A stretch of DNA of 64,000 bases from Dryas octopetala (GCA_963921425.1 OY992840.1:9860501-9924500), one strand, 5' to 3'. Numbered from the stretch's first letter, positions 1 through 12,127 are shown. The notes: a model not told the origin generated them from the letters alone. Translations and numbers: made by a program.

Positions 1-190
1 AGTAGAGGACATGTTACACCCCCCCCCCCCCCCCCATAGCATAACCACACACACATAATGAATATATAAAAAGGTGAGCTGCTATCATTTTCTTTTCATT
101 CATTTAAGCGTTTCCTCAAATAAATGGCATGCATTCCCTACATTCTCATTCTCTTTAGAGCTAACACAGAAATGGGTTTAAAGCACTAAC

Positions 191-820
191 CGTAGCCTCA
201 ACCTCGAAATCTCGAACTCAAACTCCCGAGCTTCGGTATTGAGAAAGTACTCGATCAACTCCTCCGCAGTATCTGGCGCCACCCGAGACTAAAAGCAAAC
301 AAACAAAAGTACAACCACACAAAACAATCACAAACACAAAACCCCAAAAATTATATATTCAACAAAAAGAGACCCAATTCATGAAAATTCAAAACCCAAT
401 TCTCAAATTACTTGTCTAACAGCTCTACGGCGCTCTTTTTCTTCAAGCACTTGGCGCTCGAAGGCTTCTCGAGCTTCGGAGTCTCTTTCGAGCCGTCTCT
501 GGAACTCTCGTCGGGCCAAATGGCCAGTCTGCGGCGGCCCGAGCACACCTTCTGGATCCTTCCTTGGATTAAAAATTAAAAAAAACAATTGAAAATTGAA
601 AATTGTATGCGTTGCAATTGCAATGAAATTTGAGAAGCAGAGCAGAGTTTGAAGGGTACCCATCCAATGCAGGAGATTCTTGTGGGCCTGGAAGAGCTCG
701 TTTTGGGCCTTGTAAGTACGGCGGAGCTGGTGGTGGCGATGCCAATGCTTAGAGCGGCCATTGGTTTTTGAAGCTCTGTTCAGCCTCTGGTTTTTGCTTT
801 GTCTTCGTTTTGTTATCCAT
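191..820 (-). CDS. Conserved plant protein of unknown function, 5' part only, with a probable one-base frameshift
   Basis: Three exons on the minus strand fit together: exon 1 from about 820 to 660, exon 2 from 551 to 412, exon 3 from 288 to 191. All junctions are GT-AG and the phases match. The encoded segments include YKAQNELFQAHKNLLHWM (exon 1), ARREFQRRLERDSEAREAF (exon 2) and APDTAEELIEYFLNTEARE (exon 3). Exon 2 is strongly charged and helical. The gene continues past position 1, so the C-terminus is unseen. The only good ATG (820-818) opens a frame that stops after 23 codons. A run of five A (minus strand, 765-769) that is one base too long would explain the break into the conserved frame. 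I recognise a conserved plant family but know no function. Confidence is high that it is a gene, lower for the exact start. Confidence 0.6.
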
Positions 821-1094
821 TTGGGTGGCACAGAAAGTAAATAAGACAATGTTTATGGCGCGAAACCCAACCGTTATCTGAAGGAAAAATGGGATTGCTC
901 ATTTGCTAATAGAAGCCTCTCGCGCACCCTCTTGATTTGTTTGGGCTTTAATTCAAGTTTGGGGTATTTGTAAACTAATTGGACTTAGGGTATTTACATT
1001 TTAAACCCTTCTCATTGAGTTTCAAGCCCACTATACTCTTTGAACCAATTTAGAAAATAAAAATTAGATATTAATAATTTGTGGGAACTGTAGT

Positions 1095-1107
1095 TAGACC
1101 TGGCAAA
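1095..1107 (+). repeat. hAT left terminal inverted repeat
   Basis: The 13 bases TAGACCTGGCAAA match the reverse complement of 5218-5230 exactly. The preceding 8 bases (1087-1094, ACTGTAGT) are the left target-site duplication. Confidence 0.93.
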
Positions 1108-1781
1108 ATACCCCACGACCCGTTAACACGACCCGGAACGACCCGTAAATTTGAGGGTTTGGGTTGGATGTTAGCGGGTCGTATCAAAAACGTGTTGACC
1201 CGATAACAACCCGTTAAGATAACGGGTCGTGTCAGTGCCAACCCGCGAAACCCATTAGACCCGTTAAAAATAAGGGCATTTAGGTAATTTTAGACACCTA
1301 ACAAAACTTAAGTTCCAGCCTTTCGGAAAACCTAATTCATTTACTCATTCTGTCATTCAGCACTCAGCCGCCTCCCCCCCCCCCCTCTCGACTCACACTC
1401 ACTCTCCAAAGCTAATCTCTCTCAATCTTTCTCTCACAAATCACAATCTCAGTCTCATTCATTCTCACTGTCACTCATTCTCAGACTTCTCAGTACAAGC
1501 ACCAAGCTCTTAGTCTTAGTCTCTCACTGGAGCTCGGATCGGAGGCTTCGGGTGTCGAAGGTCTGGACTGGAGCCTAGATGTGACAGACTCGGAGAAGAA
1601 GAACGAGCCGTCGAAGGCCTGCAAGTCGAGCCGTCGGCGAACCAGATGGCAGAAACCCTCAAACCCAGGCCAGAATCACTCTCTGTCTCACTCTCGATCT
1701 CGATCTTGACAAATCCAGAATCAGAAGGCAGAAACCCTCAAACCCAGAATCACTCTCTGTGACTGTCTCACTTAGTCACGC

Positions 1782-1783
<2 letters not shown>

Positions 1784-1846
<63 letters not shown>
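1784..1846. repeat. (CT)n microsatellite in the hAT 5' leader
   Basis: About 63 bases of uninterrupted CT lie inside the CT-rich stretch 1370-2050 upstream of the transposase. This stretch probably forms the promoter or 5' leader of the transposase transcript. A leader intron probably ends at AG 2331-2332, directly before the ATG. Confidence 0.9.
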
Positions 1847-1847
<1 letters not shown>

Positions 1848-2332
1848 ACATCATAAGTCAGAAACCCTCTTTGATTCTCAGTCAATCTCTCAACTCTCAA
1901 GCTTTCAGCCTCTCACTGATCTCTGGAGTCTCGACTCTTGATTGATCGATTCCCTCTGTCTCAGTCAATCCCTCAATCTCTCAGCAACATCATCTGGTCT
2001 CTCATTTCTCTCGTTGCAAATCAAAGACTCAAACCCTCAAAGAGTCAAAGGTATTTCGAACCAGTACATCAATACCTATGAGTTATGAAGTAATCTCACA
2101 TTTCTATTATGCTAAACCAAGTGAAATATGTTATGAAGTAATCTCACATCACTGTGTATTTGACTATTTGTGAATTGTGATTTGTATGTGTGTGTTAGAC
2201 TTTCATATATCAAGTGAAATACTTTCATGCTTAGCTTTTTTTATAGCAGAGTTCATTTGCTGTGAGTTAAGAGTAATATTGCTTAGCTTGATATTCTTGT
2301 TTTTATATATAACTATTAAATGTTCATTGCAG

Positions 2333-4589
2333 ATGAATCCGACAAGTAATATTGATGAGGAGTCTGGTGAAGTTTCAGTGAGAAACAATGTGGATGAAAG
2401 TGCTGCAAATGTAGATGCTACAACAACAGATACAAGCCCTACAAACAAAAGGGGTAGAGGCATAGCAGTAAGTAAGCGTAAATTAAGATCTCCTGCTTAG
2501 ACTTTGTTTGAACTATTGCCTATGAGTCAAGATAAAAAGAAGCGTGCTAAATGTAGACAATGTGGTGTGATATATATCTGTGATAGTCAATGTGGGACAG
2601 GTAATATGTTGAGTCACATGAAAAATTGTCCTAAGAAAACACATGGTGATTTGCAGCAATTAATGCTATCACAATCTGGATTGCGATCCCCAAAATTTGA
2701 GCATGAGAAATTTAGGGATTTATTGATAGAAGCAATTATCAAACATGATTTGCCTTTTAGCTTTGTTGAATATGAGGGCATTAGAGCTTTGTTTGCTTAT
2801 ATATCCCCTGATATCAAGCTGCCTTGTAGAAATACTGTAAAGGCATGTGTTTTAAGGATGTTCAAAAGGGAAAAACTTAAACTTGATAATTTGTTAAGTA
2901 TGGTTCCATGAAAGATTTGCTTAACATCTGATTTATGGACCTCTGTGACCACTGATGGGTACCTAACTCTTACAGCCCACTTTGTTGATCAAGAATGGAG
3001 ATTGCATAAAAGGATTTTAAACTTTTGTTGTATGCCCCCTCCACATACTGGTGTTGCTTTGTGTGAAAAAATTAATTCATTATTAACTGATTGGGGGATT
3101 GAGAAGAAATTATTTTCTATTACTTTGGATAATGCTTCTGCAAATGATTGTTTTGTTGAACATTTGAAGAATCAATTGAACTTTAGAGGTCTACTATTAA
3201 TGAATGGTAAATTCTTTCATGTTCGTTGTTGTGCTCACATTTTAAACTTGATTGTTCAAAAGGGACTAAAAGAAATTGATCCCTCTGTGATAAAGATTCG
3301 TGAGTGCATCAAATATATAAAGGGTTCAGCTGGGAGGAAACAAAAGTTCTTTGATTGTGTTGCACAAGTAGGGATAGTAGGTAATAGGAGAGGCTTAAGA
3401 CAAGATGTGCCTACTAGGTGGAACTCAACATACACCATGCTTGATAGTGCACTTTTTTATCAGCGTGCTTTTATCAATCTAAGGTTAAGTGATTCAAGTT
3501 TCACTTTTTGCCCTTCTACAGAAGAGTGGGATAAAATATGGAAGATTTCAAAATTTTTGGGGTATTTTTATGAAGTTACTTGCTTATTTTCTGGAACAAA
3601 GTACCCTACATCAAATTTATTCTTCCCTAAAGTGTTCATAATCCAACACAGTATTAAATCAGCCATGGAAGATAGGGATGATTTCATGAGAAGGCTGGGA
3701 ACTTCTATGAACTTAAAGTTTCAGAAGTATTGGTCAGATTACAGTTTTATTCTTGCAATTGCAATTATTTTGGATCCTCGTTATAAATTGCAGTTTGTAG
3801 AATGGGCTTATACCAAGCTTTATGGTCAAGATTCTTATGAATTCAAAAGTGTTAGTGACACATTGTCTTCTCTTTTTGATTTGTATGTACAAAATCTGCC
3901 TCATCTTGTTAATTCAAATCGTCCAAGGAATGAGACAGCTAGTCACACAGAAGATGGAGACATCATTTTTGAGGTAATTGCTTGTTTTCTTTATATAATT
4001 GCTTGTTTGATAATTGTTTGTCTTTTTTTTATAAGTGCTTGTTTGATAATTTCATGTTTTTTATAAACCTTTGTAGGATTTTGATAATAGTTATAACAAT
4101 GGTGTAGCTTCAAGTACAAAAACTGAATTGGATAAGTATTTTGATGAAGAAAGGCTAGACAGAAAGCAAGAGTTGGATGTTCTTTCTTGGTGGCAAATGG
4201 AGCAATTTCGTTATCCTATTCTTTCTCATTTAGCTCGCGATGTGCTAACAATTTCTATTTCCACTGTTGCATCTGAATCAGCCTTTAGTATTGGTGGTAG
4301 AGTACTAGATCAATATCGTAGTTCATTATTGCCTGAAACTGTTCAAGCTTTGTTATGTGCTCGAGATTGGATTTTTGGCAAGGGAGGTAAATTTTATGTA
4401 TCATTATATTAGTATGTTTCTTTTTTATTCTCATAAAGTAATATTTGTAATTGGATTTTTTATGTATGCTTAGTTTTAGATAAAGAATGTGCTGACTTGG
4501 AACAACTTACTGAAGATGTTTTCAATTTGACTAATGAGGATAGTGGAACCAGATCTAGACAATGCTCTAATAGCATTTCTATTGATTGA
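2333..4589 (+). pseudogene. hAT transposase (BED finger, RNase H-like core, C-terminal dimerisation domain), two in-frame stops
   Basis: Three exons (2333-3973, 4077-4386, 4474-4589) joined by GT-AG introns give one frame of 688 residues, ending TGA at 4587. The order is: acidic N-terminus; BED zinc finger (CRQC, then SHMKNC); core with SDLWTS (first catalytic Asp), TLDNASAND (second Asp) and the CxxH-type RCCAHILNL; then PTRWNSTY; and the hAT dimerisation domain with STVASESAFSIGGRVLD. This matches Ac-like transposases in length and order. The frame is interrupted by TAG at 2498-2500 (codon 56) and TGA at 2909-2911 (codon 193), while the frame is otherwise open on both sides. The ATG directly after a probable acceptor AG at 2332 was chosen as start. 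As it stands the element cannot make full-length transposase. Confidence 0.88.
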
Positions 4590-5217
4590 TAAAAGGTGCT
4601 GTTACTGCTGTATAGCCTATATTTCTATTGTTGTGGTTGTAATATTTCTATTGATGATTGATGCAATTGAAAAGTATTGTATCTCATCTCATATGTGTTC
4701 TCTTTCAGGAAAGAATTAGAAAAGTTCTTGGTGTGGAAGACTGGAAGAGTAAAGATATTTATATTATGGCTGGAAGCCTAGAGCATTTTGAGTCTTCATG
4801 TGCATTGAATATTTCATAATTTCATTTACTTGTTTGTTTTCTCTTTTGCTGTAATTTTGGAACATTGTATTTAAATTTGGAACATTGTATAATTTGTATT
4901 AAAGTTTGGGTTGTTATTTATTTTGGAACTTTGTTTTGAATTTTGGGCTGTTAAGCCTATTATTTATTTTGAAACTTTGGATTGAATTTTAGGCTATAAT
5001 TTCTAATTTATTGTAAGATATATATTAATTATAAGTGTGTTTAAAAAATAGTAATTTTTAACGGGTTGAACGGGTCGTGTCGTGTTCACCCGTTTTAATT
5101 CGTGTCGTGTTCGTGTTGAGGTTTTTGTCACCCGTTGCTTAACGGGTCGTGTCGTGTTAACCCGTTAAGCTTAACGGGTCGTGTCGTGTTTGACCCAAAC
5201 CCGTAAAAAATGACCCG

Positions 5218-5230
5218 TTTGCCAGGTCTA
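5218..5230 (-). repeat. hAT right terminal inverted repeat
   Basis: The 13 bases TTTGCCAGGTCTA are the perfect inverse of 1095-1107. They are followed by the second copy of the 8-bp target duplication, ACTGTAGT, at 5231-5238. Confidence 0.93.
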
Positions 5231-5317
5231 ACTGTAGTGGGTAAACAATTATTATCCCACAGATCAATTCGATTCTTGACTTCTCCCTATTTAAAAAAGA
5301 ACATATGATTTATTGAA

Positions 5318-5935
5318 GGGAAAAATTTATAAACAGGACATATACTTTGATGGTTGTTTCATTTCAGGACATAAATTTTGATTCGTATTAATGAAGGACA
5401 CATACTTTCATTTTGTGTCAATTAAGGATCATGTTTTATCTCAATTTTGGCCTGATATTAGACCATCAAAACTCTACCAAACTTAACAAACTTATACTTG
5501 GTTTAAAGCTATGCATGTCCTCTTTACAACCATATAAAGATCACTCAAATTGGACATCTACAACTCCAGATAATTAGCCCAAAAGTAGGGTACCTGCAAC
5601 TATCCAATTGGACCTCTAAGAAAAAATTTGAAAAATTGGACAGTTTCATGTACCCTACTTTGGGGCCGATTATTTGGAATTGTAGAGATCCAATTTGGGT
5701 GATCTTTATATGGTTGTAAAGAGGAGATGCATATTTTTAAACCTAGTATAATTTTTCTGAGTTTAGTGGAGTTTTGAGGGTCCAACATCGGCCAAAGTTG
5801 AGATAAAAACTTAAAAAAACATGGTCCTTAATTGACACAAAATAAAAGTATATGTCTTTCATTAACACGAATCAAAATTAATGTCCTAAAATGAAACAAC
5901 CATCAAAATATTTGTCCTGTTTGTAAATTTTTTCC
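5318..5935. mobile_element. Foldback MITE with 9-bp target duplication (Mutator-like)
   Basis: The two halves are inverted copies of each other over nearly their full length: GGGAAAAATTTATAAACAGG at the left pairs with the region ending TTTTTTCC at the right, and internal phrases such as CAACCATCAAA recur inverted. The centre lies near 5630. The 9-bp repeat TTTATTGAA flanks both sides (5309-5317 and 5936-5944). A 9-bp duplication with long inverted arms is typical of Mutator-like foldback elements. There is no coding capacity. Confidence 0.75.
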
Positions 5936-5944
5936 TTTATTGAA

Positions 5945-7179
5945 TTCCAACATAATGTTAACAGATTATATGAAACTTCAAGACTTAACTCAAAATAAAC
6001 TAGTCTATCGGTAAAAAGATTCAAATTATTATATATTGTGATCAGGGGTAGAATCAGTTCGATAACCGAACTGAACGGCTGAAATCGACCCCTGCAGAAT
6101 GGCACAAAACGGAGCCGCCACAGTACCGCCGGTTGTCGATTACCGACTATTTCGATATCGATGGGTTTCGGTCAGTGGCAATCGGTTTCTGTTGAGAAAG
6201 AGGGAGAGAGAAAGGTCAAGTGTGCTGGGTGGTGCTAGTTTCTGGGTTGGTGGTCAATGGTGGTGGTGCGTTTTTTGTTTCTAGAGAATGAGAAGGATAG
6301 AAAGAGAGAGAGAGAGAAAGGCAGCGAGAGTGGGAGAGAGAGGCGACAGCGATGGGTGGAGGACTGGTGGAAGGCGACATCGATGGGCAATGGGTAGCCA
6401 GCAGGCACACAGGAGAGAGAGACTTGTTGTGGAACTCGGCGCCGGCAATTAGTGGGAGGACGGCAGTGTTGCAGCAAGCACTGAGCAGGCACATTGCAGA
6501 GAAGAGAATCATAATTATTGATACGGCCGGGCCTTTTTCACATAAAAAAAGAATCATTTATTAAAAAAGAAACAAAAATGATGTAGAGTATTCAATAATT
6601 GAAGTCGATTTGCTTTATAAAAAAAAGATATCAAAGAACTTTTATGAAATGGTTTCACTGAATTTAGCCAATTGTCTTGATGGTGGGATATCATTGAAAA
6701 ATAATAGAAATCCATGTTATCAAAAGATTTTCTACTATTATTTTTAGTATGGAATGAGTCAATCATCCACTTTGATATCTTATTAAACAAAAATGGTGAT
6801 GTGTTCCTCTTTAACTCTGTTTTTGGAAAGACATAACAAGTGGACATAATGGGGATTGACACATGACTACCGAATTGTTCTTCGGTAAGTAACTCTTAAT
6901 TATGATAATATTTTTGCTTAATTATGATAATTTATTATAATGTTATTAATTTGACTTTTAGACCCCTCTCATAACATTTTACAAAATGATATTTGAAAAA
7001 CTGTATTGCAGAACAACAATGATAAATTAAATTTTGCATATTCAAGATTTGAGGAAGTTTTTAATAGCGTATTCGAGAACAATTGTATAAGAATAAAATA
7101 GTAAAAACGCGTTGATGCTAATATTTGTAAATGACAATATAATATATAGCAGGCTAATGCACCGGCAATCAATAAGATA
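5945..7179. other. Gene-free stretch with a GA-rich GC-higher island
   Basis: Bases 6045-6545 are GC-richer and contain GAGA-rich runs (6190-6350) and short open frames on both strands. None has recognisable protein motifs or splice logic. The rest is AT-rich and featureless to my reading. Confidence 0.5.
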
Positions 7180-8636
7180 CTTTGTTCATATTCCCAAAAT
7201 CTTTTCTCTTTAGTTGGGGTAGTGCGTATGGAGGAAATTTGGAAGTCTTTTCCTACTCATGTTATGACGTCTATGAATACTTTCCTATTGCAACCGTGTA
7301 CAAGAGAGGAAGTAGAGCTTGCTTTGAAACATATACGACCAATGAAATCTCTAGGGCTTGATGGTATGCCTTCTCTTTTTATCCAAAAGTATTGGTATAT
7401 ATTAGTGGGAAATAGGTCGGTGATTTTTGTCTGGAGGTTCTTAAACATGGGTGTTCAGTGGTTGACATTAATCAAACTCTAATAACACTTATACCCCAAA
7501 GTTGATCATCCGGTAAGGGTGTCGGAGTTTCTCCCCATCTTTTTATGTGATGTGCCATGCAAAATTGTGTCCAAAACAATGGCTAATAGGTTGAAGAAAG
7601 TCTTTCCATCTATCATTTTGATTGAACAAAGTGCCTTTGTGCCCAGGCAACAAATTGTGGGTAATGTCATTTTTGCGTTCAAATTTGTACATGCTATGAA
7701 ACAACGAGGCCAGTCCGGGAAGAAAAAGATTGCTCTCAAATTGGATATGGCTAAAACATATGACTGTGTTGAATAGGCCTTTATTTGGGGCATGATGAAG
7801 AAGCAAGGGTGAAACATTAGCTTAACTCGGATGGGGCATATGAAGCCTCTACAGGTCGTATAGGGGTTGGTGCAATTATTAGATATGAAGAATGAGAGTT
7901 GATGGGGAGTGAGAGCTAAGCAATCAGTGAGTGATGTGTCAATTCTTGCTACAGAGCTTCTTACTATTCATTCCGACCTTGGGTTTGCTCGAGATTTGGG
8001 CTTGCTTGTTTGGTAATAGAGACTGAATCTTTGGAGGAAACTCTCATTCTCATAATATGTTTACTAATTCATAATTAAAATTAAAATAAAAAATTAAATT
8101 TTGATTACGAACTCATGTGTTTACTAATTATATGAAAATAAAAATACAAGTGATCGAGGCCCACATAATATCAGGAATTTAACTTTTTATTTTAGAAAAA
8201 TTACATTCTTGAGTAAAAGATGATATTCTAATTATTGAAAAAACAACCTATCAAAATTCAATTCATTAATTTAGTAAATAATTTCAATGAGAATCTACAT
8301 TCTGACTCTCCTCAATTCAATTTGTCTTAACTTGATTCTAGATTACTAAACATGCCATCATTGTATTTAAGAAGTATTAGTGAGGTGAAGGTTGTATTGT
8401 TGAAGATATCAAGGTGTTGCTCCATCAAATGCATGTCACTCATGTTTGTCATTGCCCTAAGGAGGCAAATTTGGTGGCTCATGAGCTTGGTCGGTTTGCT
8501 CTTTATCGGGATGTGGTTAGAGGAGCTAGGGTCCTACTTAGCTTACGTATTTATTATTTTATGATCTTAATTTATGTATTAAAGAGTACATTAGGATAAT
8601 GAGAATCCAGTTTGATAAAAAAATAAAAAATAAAAG
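7180..8636 (+). pseudogene. Decayed LINE (L1-type) retrotransposon fragment: reverse transcriptase plus RNase H remnants
   Basis: Bases 7190-7480 encode a reverse-transcriptase N-terminal block with LGLDGMPSLFIQKYW. The frame then shifts, and 7525-7776 continues with MANRLKKVFPSIILIEQSAF, VPRQQIVGNV and palm motif A LKLDMAKTYDCVEW-like (a stop replaces W). After about 7810 the sequence jumps to an RNase H domain starting SDGAYEASTGRIGVGAIIR, so motifs B, YADD and beyond are missing. RNase H resumes after an inserted MITE with HCPKEANLVAHELGRFAL (8445-8510). An A-rich tail follows at 8615-8636. There are several stops and at least two frameshifts. Confidence 0.8.
8058..8353. mobile_element. 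AT-rich MITE nested in the LINE RNase H remnant
   Basis: An AT-rich block interrupts the RNase H frame. Its ends ATGTTTACTAAT and ATTACTAAACAT are inverted repeats with one mismatch, and weaker inverted similarity continues inward. I could not define a clean target duplication, so the borders may be off by some bases. Confidence 0.5.
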
Positions 8637-11600
8637 TAAACATCTATGGACAAAGTCCACTTGACAAATGACAACTGACAAATGACAATGAGAGGCTATC
8701 AGTCATTGGCTCTGTATCATATTCTTGTTGACTCAGGCATTGACCAAAATTTTGTGGACCCAAAGCCGTCCAAGAATTTGTACTAATCGAAAACAAAATT
8801 TGAGGTACCAACTTTCTTTGATTCTGATTTTGAAAATTAATTCTCTTCCAGCCTCAATATTGAATGTGTCTCCTGTGTGTGTGAATGGCTTAATTAATTT
8901 TCCAACCACGGAAACGTACAATAAGGTTTACAACTATTCTTTTCAGTTTTATATTCACATTCCTCAATTCACACCTTTCACACTTCTCAAAAAAGTTTTT
9001 AAATATAATACGTAGGTTATGGTTACGTTAAAAAATTTCCCCAATTAAATACATTGTTGGAATGATGCTTAGTGTAGTTGATTTGATGAAAAATTCGAAT
9101 GTATGTTGTTAATCATGATGAAGTCCTACTAAGTGGGAATCAGTTTTTCTTGTATTTAATATGATGTAAAAATATGATTCTTTTGACATAACATAAGATA
9201 GGAAGTATAACATTATATGTAAGAAGCATCAACGAGGATTCCAAGCTCAAAATAAAATTATTGTAAACATTCTATAAACTTGAAAGAGAACATGATTAAG
9301 CATCTAGCATACTACAAAAATCCCAACTTGCGATATTGACTTTAATACAACTCATTTCGTCCCTCCCCGCAGGGGCTCTCTAGTTTAAATAAACATGCAT
9401 TTTATTTCAACTGCAAATTAATGTGTGTGTATATATAATTTATATTTTAAAGAAACTTATACTCTCTTTTTTATTTAATAAAAAAAATATATGCTATATA
9501 AGCCATCTGAACTGTGACAGTACCATATTAGGAGATGCACCCATTCATATTTGTTAATGGCTTCGTTCCGGATTGACTTATATTCATTTCAAAATAATAG
9601 GGTGATGAAATTTAAGGCACTCCAAAGGTCGATGTAGGCTTTAAAAAAACAACAACGAAGAAGATATATGGTGTTTGTTGGTAATGCACGATCAGTACGT
9701 GTGAAATATTTTATCTTAGTTGATATAGAATATAAAATATAATTAAGGATGCCCACGAGTTTACTTTAAAGTATTAAACATTTATGTTAATATGTCAGCC
9801 TCGTTAAGGTAACAAAGTGCAGTATATATGTTTATCCCCTAACAGAAGACTATCCTATTCTGTACAAGATTCCCTTTTCCAATAATCTTCAAAGTATACT
9901 AAAAATCTATCAATCAAATATGATTTTATGAGTTGTGACTTGGAACTTAATTAATTAAGTGATTATACTATTTAAATATTTATTGATTTAAATGTAATTT
10001 GTTATAATATTTAATCATATACTTTAGATCATGAGTTCGAATACCCCTCATCATGTATCATTGAATAAAGAAATTTTTTTATAAATCTAATTCCATTTTT
10101 TCATTGAGCCTAAATGCTCAATCTAGCTTCCATGTTACCACTTAACTGAAAAAAATAATAATAATAATAATAATAATAATATATATATACACGGTTATCC
10201 GGTAGAGGTAGTTAATGTTATGATATAGAAATGTTTAAACACGGAATATTAATTATATAACTTAATATGTCACAAATCACTTTTTTACCGTACAATATAA
10301 TTAATACTTTGTGCCATCGAGTTTGTTAAGTGATCATTCATGCAACAATAAAAAAAATCAAAAAATTATTATCATACTCTTATAAAAAATATTGTATTAT
10401 TATATCACAATTAGATGAATAAACAATTTAATGATTTGAGTGACTTTTTGCAAAAATGATTTTTAAGGAATTGTCTAAAAAAAATGAATAATTTAGATTA
10501 TGAGCCATATATCGTAATTCAAAATATAATTGTTGACATATGATCAAGTTATACAAATAACTTTTGTTTATTTGATCAATTGTTGATTATTAAATTTGAA
10601 ACACCAATTCAAATAAAAAATTCATTTGATCAAAATTTATGCCAGCAATTTGACAAGTCAAACTTTTTTCAAAATATCTACTCTCTTATAACTTTATAAG
10701 GGTGCTTCTCTTCGTTTGGGTTTTTAGGTACAAGACCTTACCTTTGGACCTAACCTAGCTAATTAATTGGTTTCAATTGTGAAACCAAACTGGGTCCACA
10801 TATTCTGCGACAAGAGAGAAGGATGCATGTGTTGCCCACCTCACTGGCCTGGGGTGACTACAATTGTTCAAGAAAGAAGAAACCATGGCCCCCATGTTTT
10901 GACAAATCTACCGTGCTTCCAAATGAAATTTGGTTTGAATGATTTTTAATTTATGTGGATGGAGAGTTGGAGACCTGAATCATGATGAGAAAAGCGCCAA
11001 ACGTCCAAAATTTACGCACTTCTTTCCATTGCAATGACTTTTACATATTACCTTTTTTTTTTTTTTTTGCCACTTTACATATTACCGATTTAAATGTTTA
11101 ACTATTGAATATCATCTGTGTTAAATTAAATCCTACGAATATAAGAATTTTGATTATTTAAAAACACTGTAATTTCTCTTTCCCCCTCTATGCGTCTTAT
11201 TCCTATTGCATCTCTCTTTGCTACATTTCTTTGCATCTCTCATAAAAAGTTGATTTGAGAATAACCTAATAACCAAGACATCATATGAACGCCCTAGTTG
11301 AAAGTTGAAACACATATATAATCTGCCATTGGAGAAGATTACATAGAAAATCCTTAGCATTGTGAAGAAAACTCATAAAAATAGGACAACCTAAATATTT
11401 TCCCATAGAAATAAGAACTCAACGCTGGATCAAGTGTATTTTATTGTTTCTTTCGAATTTACATATGGAGTTGTTTATATAGAGAATATCACTACACATA
11501 TATATCAACCTACTACTGCAAAGATAGCTTTGGGATTATATTATTTTTCTCCCAATTTAATGTAATATGAAAGCATAAATATTAGAACTGAAATTATAGG

Positions 11601-12127
11601 TAGGTTGACAAAAGAAGAAATCCATGGTGGGTTAGCAAGCAAAAAGAGAAGCCAATATGAAGAACGCAGAGAGGGTCAATGTTTTTCTTTTAATAAAGAG
11701 GAGAGAGTTATGGGAAGATGAGTTATTACAAGATAAATTTTTAAAAACCCATCAAAATTCTAGTAATTGTAGGATTTAATTTTGCATATGTGGCATTCAG
11801 TCGTTAAAAATTTAGATAAGTTAAGGAGTATATTGGGTTAGAAGAGAAGTCAAGCCCTATACGTTAAGCCAAAATTAGCATATGCATTAACAAGCTTTTA
11901 ACGTCAATAATAGTACTAGAATGTCAACTCATTCAATGGGATCGTAACCATCAAGGCATCATGTTGATTATTGTTTTTTTTTTTTTTTTTTTTTCAGTAT
12001 TGAATCCACCAAATACGTACTATAATTAACATTGTAACCAATTATTTGATATCATATACAAAAGACAATATTGTAACGAGAATTTAAGATGATGACTTAA
12101 TTTACATATCAACGGTTAGATAGAAGT
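8637..12127. other. AT-rich gene-free stretch
   Basis: No convincing coding region. It holds an (AAT)n run near 10150-10180, poly(T) tracts near 11050 and 11970, and short spurious frames only. The downstream end leads into the lipid-transfer protein duplication. Confidence 0.5.

Larger units (their letters stand above)
1095..5230 (+). mobile_element. Complete hAT-superfamily DNA transposon, about 4.1 kb
   Basis: The element begins TAGACCTGGCAAA and ends with the inverse, TTTGCCAGGTCTA. It is flanked on both sides by the identical 8-bp direct repeat ACTGTAGT (1087-1094 and 5231-5238). An 8-bp target duplication and short inverted termini are the signature of hAT elements. Both subterminal regions (about 1110-1275 and 5055-5220) are dense in CCCGT and ACGGG motifs in both orientations, as expected for transposase binding arrays. 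The inside carries one transposase gene of the Ac/Tam3-like BED-finger type, broken by two stop codons. The intact target duplication and short termini suggest a fairly recent insertion. Confidence 0.93.

Noticed and set aside
2177-2335. Extending the hAT transposase upstream of 2333
   Set aside because: The upstream frame is hydrophobic, AT-rich and directly followed by a splice-acceptor-like GCAG before the ATG, so it is more likely a leader intron.
6099-6564. Overlapping open frames on both strands in a GA-rich island
   Set aside because: No domain, no splice signals in a consistent frame and low-complexity Ser/Leu or Arg/Glu composition.
10020-10050. tRNA-like GAGTTCGAATACC motif
   Set aside because: No matching acceptor, D or anticodon arms can be folded around it, and it recurs in AT-rich repeat DNA.
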